A stretch of 7,058 bases of DNA from Desulfuromonas sp. SDB. GTDB lineage: Bacteria; SDB-A. This document shows, one piece after another, positions 6,228 through 7,058 of this stretch. The DNA lies in the NCBI GenBank assembly GCA_001412365.1, contig LKUE01000401.1, positions 1 to 7,058 on the forward strand. The letters run 5' to 3'. The notes beneath the pieces were generated by a model. It did not search any database. It was given only the letters and a program-made list of their open reading frames with translations, and was not told the origin of the DNA. Position numbers and translations under genes: made by a program. Position 1 is the stretch's first letter. The number at the start of each line of letters is the position of its first letter.

Positions 6228-7058
6228 TTACTGTTTGGATAAAGATTTCTGATAGACTATTTCTCTTTGTTCATAAGCTTTAAGCAGGTGATCATAAGCT
6301 TGATGATAATCCTTCACCTTTACATAGTACTCTGAATAGAGAAAATAAATTCTTTCCATTGATTCATTGGAACCAAGTTCTTTGCATAAACAGTAACTTT
6401 TGTTCAGGTAGACCAGTGCCTGCTGAAGATTATTCTGCTGAAGATACAGTTGAGCCAAGCTAATTAAAATATATGATCTGAAATAATCATCTTTATCATC
6501 TTTGATTAAATCAAGGGTCCGGTTAAAACCATCCAATGCTTTTTTGATATTATTTGTATTAAGGTTCAATTGGGCAATATTACCGGTTATAATTGCCAAT
6601 CCCTTAAGATTTCCTGTTTTCTGCTCAAGGTCCCTGGCTTTAGTTAAATATTCCATACTCTGTTCGTAGTTGTTCATCTCCATATAAACACAGCCAAAAT
6701 TACTGTAAACTTTGATCACTCCGATATCATCATCATGTTCTAAAAATATTTTTTCAGCTTGTTTGAAATAATCTATAGCCTGATTGAATTTTTTTTGCTT
6801 CCAGTTGACAATACCAATATTGTTTAAACAATCAGCAGTGTTGCGGTAATGGTCAGTCTGTTTAAATAGATTCAAAGCTTTGGTGTAGTATTCCAGAGCT
6901 AAGTAATATTCATTGAGATGACTGTAAAGAACACCCCAGCACAGGTATATCTCTCCCAGCCCAAAGATATCATTTAAGGCAATCTTAATTGATTCAGCTT
7001 GCTTGAAATACACAATGGCTTCAGTGAAATTCCCTTTTTTCTGACAGGCAAGTCCTTT
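6228..7058 (-). CDS. TPR-repeat protein, C-terminal part (start beyond window)
   Basis: The frame stays open to the last base of the window. Translation upstream of the GTG at 7013 reads KGLACQKKGNFTEAIVYFKQA, an obvious TPR helix pair, so that GTG is internal and the gene is truncated by the window edge. The visible 276 residues hold about seven tetratricopeptide repeats with a near-regular 40-residue spacing, for example 'LALEYYTKALNL', 'QAIDYFKQAEKI', 'QSMEYLTKARDL' and 'QALVYLNKSYCL'. Such spacing is usual for MalT-like or TPR_12 solenoids that bind partner proteins. The protein stops soon after the last repeat, at 'YEQREIVYQKSLSKQ', with no output domain. Any catalytic or DNA-binding domain must be N-terminal, outside the window. 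Confidence 0.9.
   Translation of the reverse strand, partial: KGLACQKKGNFTEAIVYFKQAESIKIALNDIFGLGEIYLCWGVLYSHLNEYYLALEYYTKALNLFKQTDHYRNTADCLNNIGIVNWKQKKFNQAIDYFKQAEKIFLEHDDDIGVIKVYSNFGCVYMEMNNYEQSMEYLTKARDLEQKTGNLKGLAIITGNIAQLNLNTNNIKKALDGFNRTLDLIKDDKDDYFRSYILISLAQLYLQQNNLQQALVYLNKSYCLCKELGSNESMERIYFLYSEYYVKVKDYHQAYDHLLKAYEQREIVYQKSLSKQ

Noticed and set aside
7011-7013. GTG as start codon of the TPR gene
   Set aside because: Codons upstream to the window edge continue a TPR helix in frame, so the codon is internal.
1-7058. CRISPR array, tRNA, rRNA, or insertion-sequence transposase
   Set aside because: No regularly spaced repeats, no tRNA-like cloverleaf and no transposase coding were found on either strand by reading.

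Overview
The window is low-GC DNA (clearly AT-rich, roughly 37% G+C by eye) with compact bacterial gene spacing. Two genes have classical Shine-Dalgarno sites (GGAGG and GAGG) and a third has AGGGAG. A standalone BioY biotin S-component, a lipoprotein of the sugar-binding family, a hybrid histidine kinase with the 'AHDFNN' type of H-box, and a PAS protein with a CxxC...CxxC tail would suit an anaerobic Clostridia-like, Halanaerobia-like or Atribacterota-like bacterium. The sequence alone does not fix the phylum.

Layout, left to right. Bases 1-162 hold no gene: there is a short perfect hairpin (46-62) and then a G-rich island of clearly higher GC (about 68-160). Next come two minus-strand genes that form a unit read right to left: a ribose-type periplasmic-binding lipoprotein (2548-3489) and a 783-residue membrane hybrid histidine kinase (163-2514). 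A 125-bp gap with an extended -10 promoter separates them from a second minus-strand unit read bioY (5169-5768), then a PAS/CxxC protein (4429-5109), then a two-domain GNAT acetyltransferase (3615-4421). A 251-bp divergent intergenic region follows. It carries a 32-bp near-perfect palindrome, an imperfect long stem-loop and candidate promoters. It separates bioY from a small plus-strand DUF4177-like protein (6020-6226). That gene ends one base from the stop of a convergent TPR-repeat protein (6228-7058), which runs off the right edge.

How the genes may work together. The binding protein keeps nearly all the ribose-contacting residues I remember from E. coli RbsB, yet no ABC permease or ATPase is present. 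Its neighbour is a histidine kinase with an extracytoplasmic helical sensor, so the pair most likely forms a ligand-sensing complex of the TorT-TorS or LuxP-LuxQ kind rather than a transporter. No DNA-binding response regulator is seen. The bioY unit suggests biotin uptake, with two signalling or modification genes of unknown purpose behind it.

The strongest unexplained signals are the large palindrome between bioY and the DUF4177-like gene, the orphan binding-protein/kinase pair, and the compositionally foreign strip at the left edge. Several start codons are better placed inside the longest open frames, as noted in the entries.
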